Below are positions 1 through 7,313 of a stretch of DNA of 64,000 bases, in pieces. The stretch is taken from positions 1,473,001 to 1,537,000 of the forward strand of contig NZ_CP090983.1 in NCBI RefSeq assembly GCF_021513155.1, in the 5' to 3' direction. Below the pieces are notes generated by a model that was given only the letters and a program-made list of their open reading frames with translations, was not told where the DNA came from and made no database searches. The stretch is from Jeotgalibaca sp. MA1X17-3 (lineage in GTDB: Bacteria; Bacillota; Bacilli; Lactobacillales; Aerococcaceae). A program made the position numbers and the translations under genes. The stretch's first letter is position 1, and the number at the start of each line of letters is the position of its first letter.

Positions 1-572
1 AGGGAAGATTTCCCTACATTAGGACGACCAATCAAACAAAACTTAATCGTAGTATCTTCTTCCTCTTCTTGTTCTACCACTGGAAATTCGGAAACAATCG
101 CATCTAATAGATCTCCTAATCCTAATCCGTGGCTTCCCGAGATTGGATATGGATTTCCTAACCCTAAGCTATAAAAATCGAAAACATCGGTTCGCATTTC
201 TGGGTTATCCGTTTTGTTGACTGCCAATAAAACGGGTTTTCCTGATTGATATAAAATACGAGCAACGTTCTCATCGCCTTCTGTGACTCCTTCACGAACA
301 CTAGTAATCAAAAGAATAACATCTGCTTCTTCCATTGCTACTTGAGCTTGGAGTTTGATTTGACTCATAAATGGCTCATCTGCGATATCAATACCACCTG
401 TATCAATGATATCGAAGGTTCTTCCCAACCATTCACCTCTTGCATAGATTCTATCTCTCGTCACGCCGGGAATATCATCTACGATGGAAATCCGTTCACC
501 TGCAAGTCGATTGAATATTGTTGATTTACCGACATTAGGTCTTCCTACAATTGCAATTACAGGATTCGGCAT
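1..572 (-). CDS. der: GTPase Der (EngA), N-terminal part, cut by window edge
   Basis: Der is a tandem-GTPase ribosome-assembly factor for the 50S subunit. About 190 N-terminal residues are visible: the first G domain has its P-loop (GRPNVGKST, near residue 11), the DTGG switch II motif and NKTD for guanine recognition. An acidic linker follows, and the second P-loop (GRPNVGKS) begins at the window edge. Two in-frame ATGs exist (578 and 572). The Shine-Dalgarno AGGGAG lies 8 nt before the ATG at 572 but only 2 nt before the one at 578, so 572 is chosen; this also gives the usual start [10 protein letters not shown]. It lies downstream of rpsA in the conserved cmk-rpsA-der order, separated from it by a terminator. 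Confidence 0.95.
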   Translation of the reverse strand, partial: MPNPVIAIVGRPNVGKSTIFNRLAGERISIVDDIPGVTRDRIYARGEWLGRTFDIIDTGGIDIADEPFMSQIKLQAQVAMEEADVILLITSVREGVTEGDENVARILYQSGKPVLLAVNKTDNPEMRTDVFDFYSLGLGNPYPISGSHGLGLGDLLDAIVSEFPVVEQEEEEDTTIKFCLIGRPNVGKSS

Positions 573-625
573 TTTCATCACTCCCTAAATTTCTCTTCAT
601 TATTTTTTATATTATTCTTTACACC

Positions 626-657
626 TTAAAAAAGGACATGGCATTTATCCATGTCCC
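626..657 (-). terminator. Rho-independent terminator after rpsA
   Basis: An 8-bp perfect stem (634-641 with 649-656, GGACATGG/CCATGTCC) has a 7-nt loop and is followed on the minus strand by a run of six T. It lies about 16 bp after the rpsA stop and ends that transcript before der. Confidence 0.85.
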
Positions 658-672
658 CTCATGAATGACTAT

Positions 673-2082
673 TTATTCGTTATCTTCGCCTTCATTTTCA
701 ACTTTAAATCCACTTAATTTATCTCCCAAAACGTCACCAAATGTAAAGGATGAATCACTGTCATCTTCTTGACTTTGGTAATTTTGTTGTTCTCTGCGAG
801 ATGAAGCTTGTGGAGCTTGATTTTTCTGTTCTTGAAGAGCTTTCACACTCAAGGACAATCTGTGATCTTCTGGACGTACATCCAAAACTTTCACTTCAAT
901 TTCTTGACCTTCTTCTAATACTTCTTGCGGAGTTGCAATATGTTGATGTGAGATTTGTGAAATATGAACTAACCCTTCAACTCCAGGGAATACTTCAACA
1001 AATGCTCCAAAGCTTGTCAATCTTTTAACGGTTCCTGTTAATACGCTATCTATTGGAGCTTTTTCTTCAATTGACTCCCAAGGTCCTGGCAATGTTTCTT
1101 TAATACTTAAGGATACACGTCCTCTTTCTTTATCAACGGAAAGAATTTTTACATTTACTTTATCGTTAATTGTCAAAACATCACCGGGGTTGTTTACGTG
1201 TTCGTGTGCAATTTGGGAAATATGAACCAAACCATCCACTCCACCTAAATCAACAAAAGCACCAAAATTAGTTAGTCTAGCAATCGTTCCTTCTACAACA
1301 TCGCCTTCATGCAATGCATCCATACGTTCTTCACTCATAGCTTCTTTCTCCTTTTCAACTACTGCCTTATGAGAAAGAATTAAACGGTTCTCACTTGGTT
1401 CCAGTTCAATTATTTTGAATTTCATGATCTTGCCTTTATATCCAGAAAAATCTTCCACAAAGTGATCTTCAACCATTGACGCTGGTACAAAACCTCGCAC
1501 ACCTACATCAACAACTAAACCACCCTTTACAACATCTTTAACAGGTGCTTCGATATACTCACCTTTTTCGGACTTTTCTTGAATTTCTTTCCATACTTTC
1601 TTCGCGTCAACTCGACGTTTAGAAAGCAAGTAGCTGCCATTTTCCTTGTCCTTGATTTGCTTAATTACAACAAGTTCAATATGGTCCCCTACATTCATTA
1701 CTTCGTTGATATCATCAAACGGTTTTGCAGAAAGCTCGTTGTAAGGAATAACACCCTCTAATCCACTACCAGTGATCCCCACAATTGCTTGGTTGTCTTC
1801 AATAGTCAACACTTCACCTTGGACGGTATCTCCTACTTCTAATGGTGGATAAGCATTGAGCATTTCATCCATTGTAGGTTCACTGCTTTCTGAATCAGGT
1901 GTGCGTTTTGGCACCAAATCATTCTCGATATCTTCTGGTTCAAATTCTGCTACTTCTTGCAATGCTGAATCAGCTTCTTCCTGATTTGAAACCGTCACAG
2001 GTGTGGAAGTCATTTCAGTATCTTGTGAAGTAACGTCTAAATCTTCTTCATTAGACTGTTGATTTTCTTTGTTGTCTGCCAT
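673..2082 (-). CDS. rpsA: 30S ribosomal protein S1 homologue, four S1 domains
   Basis: RNA-binding protein of the S1 family. About 75 acidic, low-complexity N-terminal residues precede four S1 repeats at roughly 78-150, 165-236, 257-325 and 345-412; repeats 3 and 4 show the classic FGAFV…GLVHISQI signature. The acidic Q/S-rich tail is non-globular. Length 469 aa fits the shorter S1 of low-GC Gram-positives, against six repeats in Escherichia coli S1. An AGGAGG lies 9 nt before the ATG. Whether four-repeat S1 proteins bind the ribosome as firmly as the proteobacterial protein is uncertain. It has its own promoter and a leader of about 160 nt downstream of cmk. Confidence 0.95.
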   Translation of the reverse strand: MADNKENQQSNEEDLDVTSQDTEMTSTPVTVSNQEEADSALQEVAEFEPEDIENDLVPKRTPDSESSEPTMDEMLNAYPPLEVGDTVQGEVLTIEDNQAIVGITGSGLEGVIPYNELSAKPFDDINEVMNVGDHIELVVIKQIKDKENGSYLLSKRRVDAKKVWKEIQEKSEKGEYIEAPVKDVVKGGLVVDVGVRGFVPASMVEDHFVEDFSGYKGKIMKFKIIELEPSENRLILSHKAVVEKEKEAMSEERMDALHEGDVVEGTIARLTNFGAFVDLGGVDGLVHISQIAHEHVNNPGDVLTINDKVNVKILSVDKERGRVSLSIKETLPGPWESIEEKAPIDSVLTGTVKRLTSFGAFVEVFPGVEGLVHISQISHQHIATPQEVLEEGQEIEVKVLDVRPEDHRLSLSVKALQEQKNQAPQASSRREQQNYQSQEDDSDSSFTFGDVLGDKLSGFKVENEGEDNE

Positions 2083-2253
2083 TTACCTTTTCCTCCTATA
2101 GTCTTACATACTCATGGTTGCTCCCGTTTTTGATTGTATAGAACCATTTTAGACGAGGAGCATTTGGAAACGTATAACCATATAAGCCTATTTTAACATC
2201 TTCTTTAAATACCGTCCAGTATTGTTGATTTATTAGTGATTTTATCACAAAAT

Positions 2254-2282
2254 ATAATAAAAAGATATATACATCTTTTCAA
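2254..2282 (-). promoter_or_regulatory. Candidate rpsA promoter
   Basis: On the minus strand TTGAAA (2277-2282) and TATTAT (2254-2259) are separated by exactly 17 bp. The promoter lies between the cmk stop and rpsA and implies a leader of about 160 nt for rpsA. Assigned by consensus match only. Confidence 0.5.
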
Positions 2283-2293
2283 GTATTCAAACT

Positions 2294-2971
2294 CTAAATT
2301 TTATCTACTAAAGAAAGCATTTCGTTGATTACTTCCTCTATATTCATATGCGTTGTATTTAATTCAATCGCATCCTCTGCCTTTTTAAGAGGAGAAGCGG
2401 TTCGATGAGTATCATAATGATCTCTTGCTTTCATATCCTCTGTTAACTGCTCTAGCGAGACCTCTACTCCATTCGCTGTTAGCTCTTGGTATCTTCTAGA
2501 AGCTCTTTCTTCAGCAGAAGCAACCAAAAAGACCTTTAAATCGGCATGTGGCAATACTACCGTACCGATATCTCTTCCATCCATTACAATGCCACCAGCT
2601 TCAGCTATTTCCTGTTGTCTACGAACCATTTCTTTGCGAACCGCCACATGAGAAGAAACTTCACTAACATGATTGGTCACATCCATACTTCTGATCTGTT
2701 GAGTTACATCCTCATCATTCAGACTAACTTTTTGAACTCCATTTTCCATTTTAAAAGCAATCGTACACGTAGCTAACAGAGACACTAGTGCTTTTTCGTT
2801 ATCAAAAGGCGTCTGATTATTTAATGCCGCAAAGGTAAGGGAACGGTACATAGCTCCGGTGTCTAAATATATTAAATGTAGTGCTTCTGCAATTTTTTTT
2901 GCAATCGTGCTCTTCCCTGCTGATGCAGGTCCGTCGATTGCGATACTGATTTTTTCAATGTATGCCTCCAA
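2294..2971 (-). CDS. cmk: Cytidylate kinase
   Basis: Phosphorylates CMP and dCMP with ATP. The P-loop GPASAGKST is near residues 14-22, followed by DTGAMYR (CMP-binding region) and the conserved DGRDIGTVV segment; 225 aa is normal. The start is awkward. In the present frame the first usable codon is TTG at 2971 without a good ribosome binding site, while a clear GGAGG sits just inside it, 6 nt before an out-of-frame TTG. Adding one A to the A6 run (T6 at 2950-2955) would put that TTG in frame and give the typical start MKKISIAIDGP, so an indel at the start is suspected. Confidence 0.93.
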   Translation of the reverse strand: MEAYIEKISIAIDGPASAGKSTIAKKIAEALHLIYLDTGAMYRSLTFAALNNQTPFDNEKALVSLLATCTIAFKMENGVQKVSLNDEDVTQQIRSMDVTNHVSEVSSHVAVRKEMVRRQQEIAEAGGIVMDGRDIGTVVLPHADLKVFLVASAEERASRRYQELTANGVEVSLEQLTEDMKARDHYDTHRTASPLKKAEDAIELNTTHMNIEEVINEMLSLVDKI

Positions 2972-2980
2972 CTATTCTTT

Positions 2981-3014
2981 AAAAAATAATTGGCCCGTAA
3001 GGAACACGGACCAA
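2981..3014 (-). terminator. Hairpin with T-tract between LysM gene and cmk
   Basis: A 9-bp stem (2990-2998 with 3006-3014, one G-T pair, 7-nt loop) is followed on the minus strand by TTATTTTTT. It ends the LysM transcript only about 10-20 bp before the cmk start, so cmk depends on read-through or on a promoter overlapping the hairpin. Confidence 0.7.
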
Positions 3015-3030
3015 ATTTTTAAAGCTTTTT

Positions 3031-3696
3031 TTATTTAACTTTCAAAACCTCGCCAATTACAGCAACATCGTTTGATAAGCCGTTAATCGATTTCAACGTT
3101 TCTAAATCCATTCCATGGTTTAAAGCAATCCGATACAGATTATCTCCAGCTTGTACGGTGTAGGTATTCGTATACTCCCCTTCAGGCTCTGTAGGCTCTG
3201 TTTCTGGAGGAGTCTCTGGAACATTCGGCTCAACCGGTGGAATCACCTCTGGTTCCGTTGATTCTGGAGGAGTCTCCACTTCTGCAGGTTCTTTCTTACT
3301 TTCTTTTTCTACTGACTCATCACTGGATTCACGTTCTTCAGAACTTGAAACGGCTACTTCTTTAGACTCCGTACGACTATCTATCTCTGATTCATCTGAA
3401 GAGCTTGTTCCTTTTTTATTGACCATTACTTGTTCTGGAGTTTGCGGAGCAGGTGCTGCTTTCGTTCGATTATTCCAGTAAATCGTTGCAAAAGGGATAA
3501 TAAGTAGAGCTAGAAATAAGAAAAAGACAACCTTATAGAGAGGTGCTACTTCATCATTTTTTGCTTTTCGAGCTGATCGTGAATATTGCTTGTTTTTTGG
3601 ATTTTCCTCTTCAACAAATTTACGTGTCCACGGCTCTTTGTTTTTTGATGGTTCTTTACGATTTGTTTGCTTTTGATTATTTTTTTTCTTACTCAT
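3031..3696 (-). CDS. Membrane-anchored LysM protein (YpbE-like)
   Basis: Probable single-pass cell-wall-binding protein. A lysine-rich cytoplasmic head (1-50) precedes one membrane segment (about 54-73). A long Ser/Glu/Pro-rich extracellular linker (about 80-175) leads to one C-terminal LysM domain (about 178-221, YTVQAGDNLYRIA…). LysM domains bind N-acetylglucosamine-containing glycans; no catalytic domain is visible. Position next to cmk matches Bacillus subtilis ypbE. Although it follows the pilus operon, a terminator separates them and it has its own extended -10 element, so it is probably not part of the pilus unit. Exact function unknown. Confidence 0.8.
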   Translation of the reverse strand: MSKKKNNQKQTNRKEPSKNKEPWTRKFVEEENPKNKQYSRSARKAKNDEVAPLYKVVFFLFLALLIIPFATIYWNNRTKAAPAPQTPEQVMVNKKGTSSSDESEIDSRTESKEVAVSSSEERESSDESVEKESKKEPAEVETPPESTEPEVIPPVEPNVPETPPETEPTEPEGEYTNTYTVQAGDNLYRIALNHGMDLETLKSINGLSNDVAVIGEVLKVK

Positions 3697-3729
3697 CCCA
3701 GCATTTCCCCCTATAAATTCATCGTTCTT

Positions 3730-3738
3730 ATTGTAGCA
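3730..3738 (-). promoter_or_regulatory. Extended -10 promoter of the LysM gene
   Basis: The minus strand carries TGCTACAAT (TGn plus TACAAT at 3730-3735) about 35 nt before the LysM start and after the pilus terminator. The -35 region is weak. It supports independent transcription of the LysM gene. Confidence 0.4.
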
Positions 3739-3818
3739 TATTTTCGAAATGAATAAAGGGGTTTCTTATAAAGAGACCTACTTTTTTATTTAAAAATGAA
3801 ATTACATTTCCCATAAAA

Positions 3819-3861
3819 ATAAAAAACGTTGTAAAGTACTAGTAAACAGTACTTTACAACG
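3819..3861 (-). terminator. Terminator of the type IV pilus operon
   Basis: A 14-bp perfect inverted repeat (3827-3840 with 3848-3861, CGTTGTAAAGTACT/AGTACTTTACAACG) with a 7-nt loop is followed on the minus strand by TTTTTTATTTTT. It begins about 20 bp after pilO and marks the 3' end of the pilus unit. Confidence 0.9.
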
Positions 3862-3883
3862 CTTTTCTGATTGTTTTTATTCG

Positions 3884-4444
3884 TTATTCTTTTTCAGCTG
3901 TTGTATTTTCCACATGGTAAAATAATTCAAAAGTAAATGAACCTTGGTAATTATTTTCTCCATTTTTTTGGAAACTAAATGCATACACATTCCAAATACG
4001 TTCAAAATCTAGTAAATTATCTAATAAATTCTGCATATCGGCTATCTTTTCACTCGTTATATCTACTTGATAAACACTTTTCATATACGAATTTCCAATA
4101 TCTTCTAGCAGTTGTGGTTCACCGGTTCGTGTAATTTGGTTTAAGGTGATATTTTCTTTTTTGGCAGCTTTTTCTAACGCGACCATTTCTTGATTCACCT
4201 TTTCTCCTTCCGGTAAATAATCCCACGTTTCTTCATAGTTTTCCTCATACTCTTGAAGAATATTTCCTTCAGGAGGATAGGTCGCCATTAACGTTTTTTG
4301 TTGATCCACTAAACTTGTTGATTGCTCAGCTTGTTCTTTTACGGTCGTGAGAATATACTGATCTCCATAAAAAAGCACAGCAACCAGCACAAGAAACATT
4401 ACTAATAAGAGAGAAAGCGAAAGGCGATTCCATTTTAATTTCAT
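3884..4444 (-). CDS. pilO: Type IV pilus inner-membrane alignment protein PilO
   Basis: 186 aa with one N-terminal membrane segment (about 9-30), a short coiled-coil-like stretch (about 31-50) and an alpha/beta extracellular domain. Sequence is weakly conserved, and the call rests on size, topology and its place directly after pilM and pilN, the usual pilM-N-O order. In known T4P systems PilO pairs with PilN to couple cytoplasmic PilM and PilB to the pilin-assembly platform PilC. The ATG overlaps the pilN stop in an ATGA, indicating translational coupling. Last gene before the operon terminator. No PilP or PilQ follows, as expected without an outer membrane. Confidence 0.78.
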   Translation of the reverse strand: MKLKWNRLSLSLLLVMFLVLVAVLFYGDQYILTTVKEQAEQSTSLVDQQKTLMATYPPEGNILQEYEENYEETWDYLPEGEKVNQEMVALEKAAKKENITLNQITRTGEPQLLEDIGNSYMKSVYQVDITSEKIADMQNLLDNLLDFERIWNVYAFSFQKNGENNYQGSFTFELFYHVENTTAEKE

Positions 4445-4980
4445 GGTACCAACTCCTCTCTTAAAATTGTTTCATCTAGCTCTAACCGCATTTCAACTAG
4501 AGAGCCTGTTTGAGTGGTCTGATTTTCTATTCGAATCAAGTGCGTATTCGTAACATAGTTCAAATCATTAAAAAGGTCGATCGTATTTGATAATTCATCG
4601 ATCGATAACTCTTCTAATACAAGCGTTACTTGGTTTAATTCATTTACGTTTACGATAGAAATATTTTTATCTTGATTCGGAACGATTGCGACTAACTCTT
4701 TCACTAGCAGATCCATGGGATATTGTCTTTCTTCAAATACCGTTTTATCTCCGGTTAAGAGTTTTGTTAAAGTATCATATGTTTCGATTTGTTGAGAAAT
4801 CGTTAATGGCTCCGCTGCTTCTTGAAGCCAAACACTATTCTCCTCATCTGTTTTGATATAACTCGTATAGGAAACAAAAAAATAACCTCCAACAGCAACA
4901 AGAAGAAGCATAAAAACTCCACTAATCAGATACGGAAGAAAATTTGTTTGTTTTTTCTCGAAAAAATTTATTTCAAACAT
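4441..4980 (-). CDS. pilN: Type IV pilus protein PilN
   Basis: 179 aa: a short cytoplasmic tail, one membrane segment (about 14-34), then an extracellular domain. The tail begins MFEINFFEKK; known PilN proteins carry an INLLP-type motif here that docks into PilM, and INFF looks like a divergent version. The pilM stop is one base upstream, and the 3' end overlaps pilO by 4 bp. Role: with PilO, a membrane bridge between the PilM/PilB cytoplasmic ring and the growing pilus. Identified from topology, motif and order rather than strong sequence signature. Confidence 0.78.
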   Translation of the reverse strand: MFEINFFEKKQTNFLPYLISGVFMLLLVAVGGYFFVSYTSYIKTDEENSVWLQEAAEPLTISQQIETYDTLTKLLTGDKTVFEERQYPMDLLVKELVAIVPNQDKNISIVNVNELNQVTLVLEELSIDELSNTIDLFNDLNYVTNTHLIRIENQTTQTGSLVEMRLELDETILREELVP

Positions 4981-4981
4981 T

Positions 4982-5986
4982 TTAATTTTCCACCTTTTTC
5001 TTTTTTCTTTGTTTTATTTTGGGGGGATTACTATTTTTCTCTGTTTTTATAGATAACCCATATAACGGAAGAAAAGCAGATTTGATAGGTTCATGAACCG
5101 ACAAAATATTGATAGGAATATAAAAACGTTTCGATAATCGATCCTGAATCTCTTTTAAATTAGTAAAATTTCCAATTAAAAAGATATCCGTTACGCTACC
5201 TTCTTTATTCATGACAGAATAACGATAGAACTCCAAGAAACGTTCTAAAGAATCAAGCATTACATTTGTACTATCTTCAAACGCTTCTTCACTTCCCTTC
5301 CACTCCCACGTTCCCTCTTCGGTTAGCTCCCACGAATCAGTTAAGTAATCTGGTTTGGATTGACGAACAAATTTCGGGATTCCTTTGTTAAAAACGGTAA
5401 TCAAATTACTACTACGGTTCATCTGTAATACCAATATATGTCTAGAATCATCTACTACTACTTTTTCTTGTTCCCGAATTGCTCGGTAGATCGATAGAGA
5501 AGAAATATCTGCGACAATCGGATTCAACCCTACTGTTTCCAATAATAATTTATATTGATGAATGACTTCTTTTGGATAAAGGATTAATAAAATGGTTTGC
5601 TCGGCTTCTTGTTTTTCTAGAACTTCAAAGTGAAAACTTGTTTGTTTAAAAGGAGAACGAATCAACTGATTCATATGCAAATCAATGTACTCTTTTATTT
5701 CTGCCTCATTTAGTTGAGAAGGAACTTGTTCTTCTCGAATCAGAATAAAATCATCCGGTAAGAGGATAGAGGTCTTCGCATTCTTCCATTTCTTCTCCGT
5801 TACAAGTGCTTTTAATCGATTCTCAACCAGGGAAGGATTAATCAGTTTCCCTTCATGAATAATCTCCGTATCAAACAGGATTTCTTCTGTTTCAAGAATC
5901 GATTTTGATTGTGAATCTACCGCAATATAACGGATTTGTCTTTCTAACAACTCAATATATAAAAGGGGTTTTTTTGAAAAAAACAT
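4982..5986 (-). CDS. pilM: Type IV pilus actin-like ATPase PilM
   Basis: 334 aa, actin-fold (FtsA-like) cytoplasmic protein. The start FFSKKPLLYIELLERQIRYIAVD matches the first beta-hairpin of PilM families; a second subdomain begins near residue 195 (RHILVLQMNRSSNLITVF), and GNFTNLKEI near 275 corresponds to the last nucleotide-fold region. The C-terminus is very basic (KIKQRKKKKVEN). GGAGGTGAAAC directly precedes the ATG. In T4P machines PilM binds the PilN tail and links PilB to the membrane subcomplex. Tightly packed with pilN (1-bp gap). Confidence 0.82.
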   Translation of the reverse strand: MFFSKKPLLYIELLERQIRYIAVDSQSKSILETEEILFDTEIIHEGKLINPSLVENRLKALVTEKKWKNAKTSILLPDDFILIREEQVPSQLNEAEIKEYIDLHMNQLIRSPFKQTSFHFEVLEKQEAEQTILLILYPKEVIHQYKLLLETVGLNPIVADISSLSIYRAIREQEKVVVDDSRHILVLQMNRSSNLITVFNKGIPKFVRQSKPDYLTDSWELTEEGTWEWKGSEEAFEDSTNVMLDSLERFLEFYRYSVMNKEGSVTDIFLIGNFTNLKEIQDRLSKRFYIPINILSVHEPIKSAFLPLYGLSIKTEKNSNPPKIKQRKKKKVEN

Positions 5987-6024
5987 GTTTCACCTCCAAG
6001 ACCGTATTGTAAATCAGTTGAATA

Positions 6025-6779
6025 TTAGCTAAGGAATGACCAGTACCAGTGAAGGATCGATTCTCCAAAATAAAATACCGTTAGAGCGGCTAATCCGATG
6101 TATGGACCAAAAGGGATGGCTGCTTTTCTATTAACTTTCTTTCTCATCATTAAGAACCCACCACCTATTGTTCCGTAAAGAGTGGATATGAAAAAGAGCA
6201 GAAGAAATGGATAAACTCCAAAAATAAATCCTAATAAGGTAAAATACTTCAAGTCCCCCGCTCCCATTCCCCCTTTAGATAAAAGAATAATCAAAAAGAG
6301 TAAGCCAAATGCTACTACTGCTCCTAACAGAGAATTCCAAAAAGGGAAAGAGGATTTACCATTCGAAACACCACGAAAAATGGCAAAAAGAATAATAGGA
6401 TACGGTTGGGAATTCGTCGATAAACCAAATCGGATACAGTTAAAGGAATAATCAGACTGATGAGTAATAATCCTAAAATTAATTCTTGGCTCCATCCATA
6501 TTTATAAAAAGTATACCCAGCCAATAAGCCTGTTGCTACTTCGATAATGGGATAAAGCGGCGAAATAGTTTCTTTACATTGGCGACATTTCCCTCTTTGC
6601 CGTAAAAAAGACCAAATCGGAATTAATTCACTCCAAGTCAAAGTCCGTTGACACGTATCACAATAGGATCGTGATTGAGAAAAAAATGACTTTGTAGGTA
6701 CTCTCAACCCAACCACATTAAAAAACGAACCAAAAACAACTCCGTAAATGAAAAAAATAAAGGTTGTGATTATATGCAT
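6025..6779 (-). CDS. pilD: Prepilin peptidase PilD (A24 family), frameshifted
   Basis: Membrane aspartic peptidase that cleaves and N-methylates type IV prepilins. The first frame carries the four-Cys zinc motif (CDTC…CRQC) and the first catalytic Asp region (SDLVYRRIPN). The second frame carries the other catalytic motif (GMGAGDLK) and the remaining membrane helices. Both halves match one protein of about 250 aa; the frame breaks at 6339-6346, in a run reading CCCTTTTT on the minus strand. One added C restores NPLSPFWNSLLG across the junction. AGGAG lies 6 nt before the ATG. I treat it as one gene with a probable sequencing indel; if the frameshift is real, no functional peptidase is made from this locus. 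Confidence 0.85.
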
Positions 6780-6798
6780 AACATTCTCCTATATAGTA

Positions 6799-6825
6799 AG
6801 AAAGACCCCTTTAAGGAGTCTTTCT
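6799..6825 (-). promoter_or_regulatory. Hairpin just after pilA (mRNA processing or partial termination)
   Basis: An 8-bp stem (799-806 offset of 6000, pairing with 818-825) continues past one mismatch, immediately after the pilA stop and before pilD. No T-tract follows on the minus strand, so it is more likely a 3' stabilising or processing hairpin than a full terminator. Confidence 0.55.
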
Positions 6826-6827
6826 GG

Positions 6828-7166
6828 TTAGTTATTAGGTGCTTCTAAGCCTTCCATTACGTCAAATTTATTAATAGTTGTAGTATCTGTTTTTACTTTA
6901 GATTCTAAATAACCACCAGCAGTAAGCTCATCTACTGTTACTTGTCCATCTTCATCTTCAGGATTTTGAATAAAATACATTTGTGCTGCATCTATAATCA
7001 AGGCTTCTTGAGCTTTATCTGTATCATCTCCAGCTTTCTTAACGATTCCTCCGATTGATGGAATTGCAATAGCAATAATAAGCCCTAAAATTACAATTAC
7101 TCCTAGCAATTCAATTAAAGTAAAGCCCTCTTCTTTTTTTAACAATTGTTTAATTTTATTTCTCAT
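6828..7166 (-). CDS. pilA: Major type IV pilin PilA
   Basis: 112-aa prepilin. Leader MRNKIKQLLKKEEG is followed by the cleavage site G|FTLIELL with Glu at mature position 5 and a hydrophobic N-terminal helix of about 25 residues (GVIVILGLIIAIAIPSI). A short helical body and an acidic C-terminal part (EDEDGQVTVDEL…) follow, with no Cys pair. Its small size resembles ComGC and clostridial pilins. It is the only pilin with an upstream gap (147 bp) holding a promoter candidate and with a 3' hairpin, both of which suit the most abundant subunit. Assignment as major pilin is inferred from this. Confidence 0.85.
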   Translation of the reverse strand: MRNKIKQLLKKEEGFTLIELLGVIVILGLIIAIAIPSIGGIVKKAGDDTDKAQEALIIDAAQMYFIQNPEDEDGQVTVDELTAGGYLESKVKTDTTTINKFDVMEGLEAPNN

Positions 7167-7256
7167 TTCTTTTTACCTACCTTTTTCTATTATTTTATAG
7201 CAGAAGTTAATCTTTTTTTAAAATAAAATTTTCAACAAAAGTTTAACTTAATAATT

Positions 7257-7285
7257 ATCATAAACTAAAATCTTAAATAATACAA
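7257..7285 (-). promoter_or_regulatory. Candidate internal promoter for pilA
   Basis: Minus-strand TTGTAT (7280-7285) and TATGAT (7257-7262) are separated by 17 bp in the very AT-rich gap between pilC and pilA. It implies a leader of about 85 nt. Supported only by consensus and context. Confidence 0.45.
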
Positions 7286-7313
7286 TACTTTTTATAAATT
7301 TATTTTAAGTTAA

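Noticed and set aside
342..524. Plus-strand open frame inside der
   Set aside because: Antisense shadow of the GTPase gene; no ribosome binding site and no recognisable protein features. The other plus-strand frames inside long minus-strand genes were rejected for the same reason.
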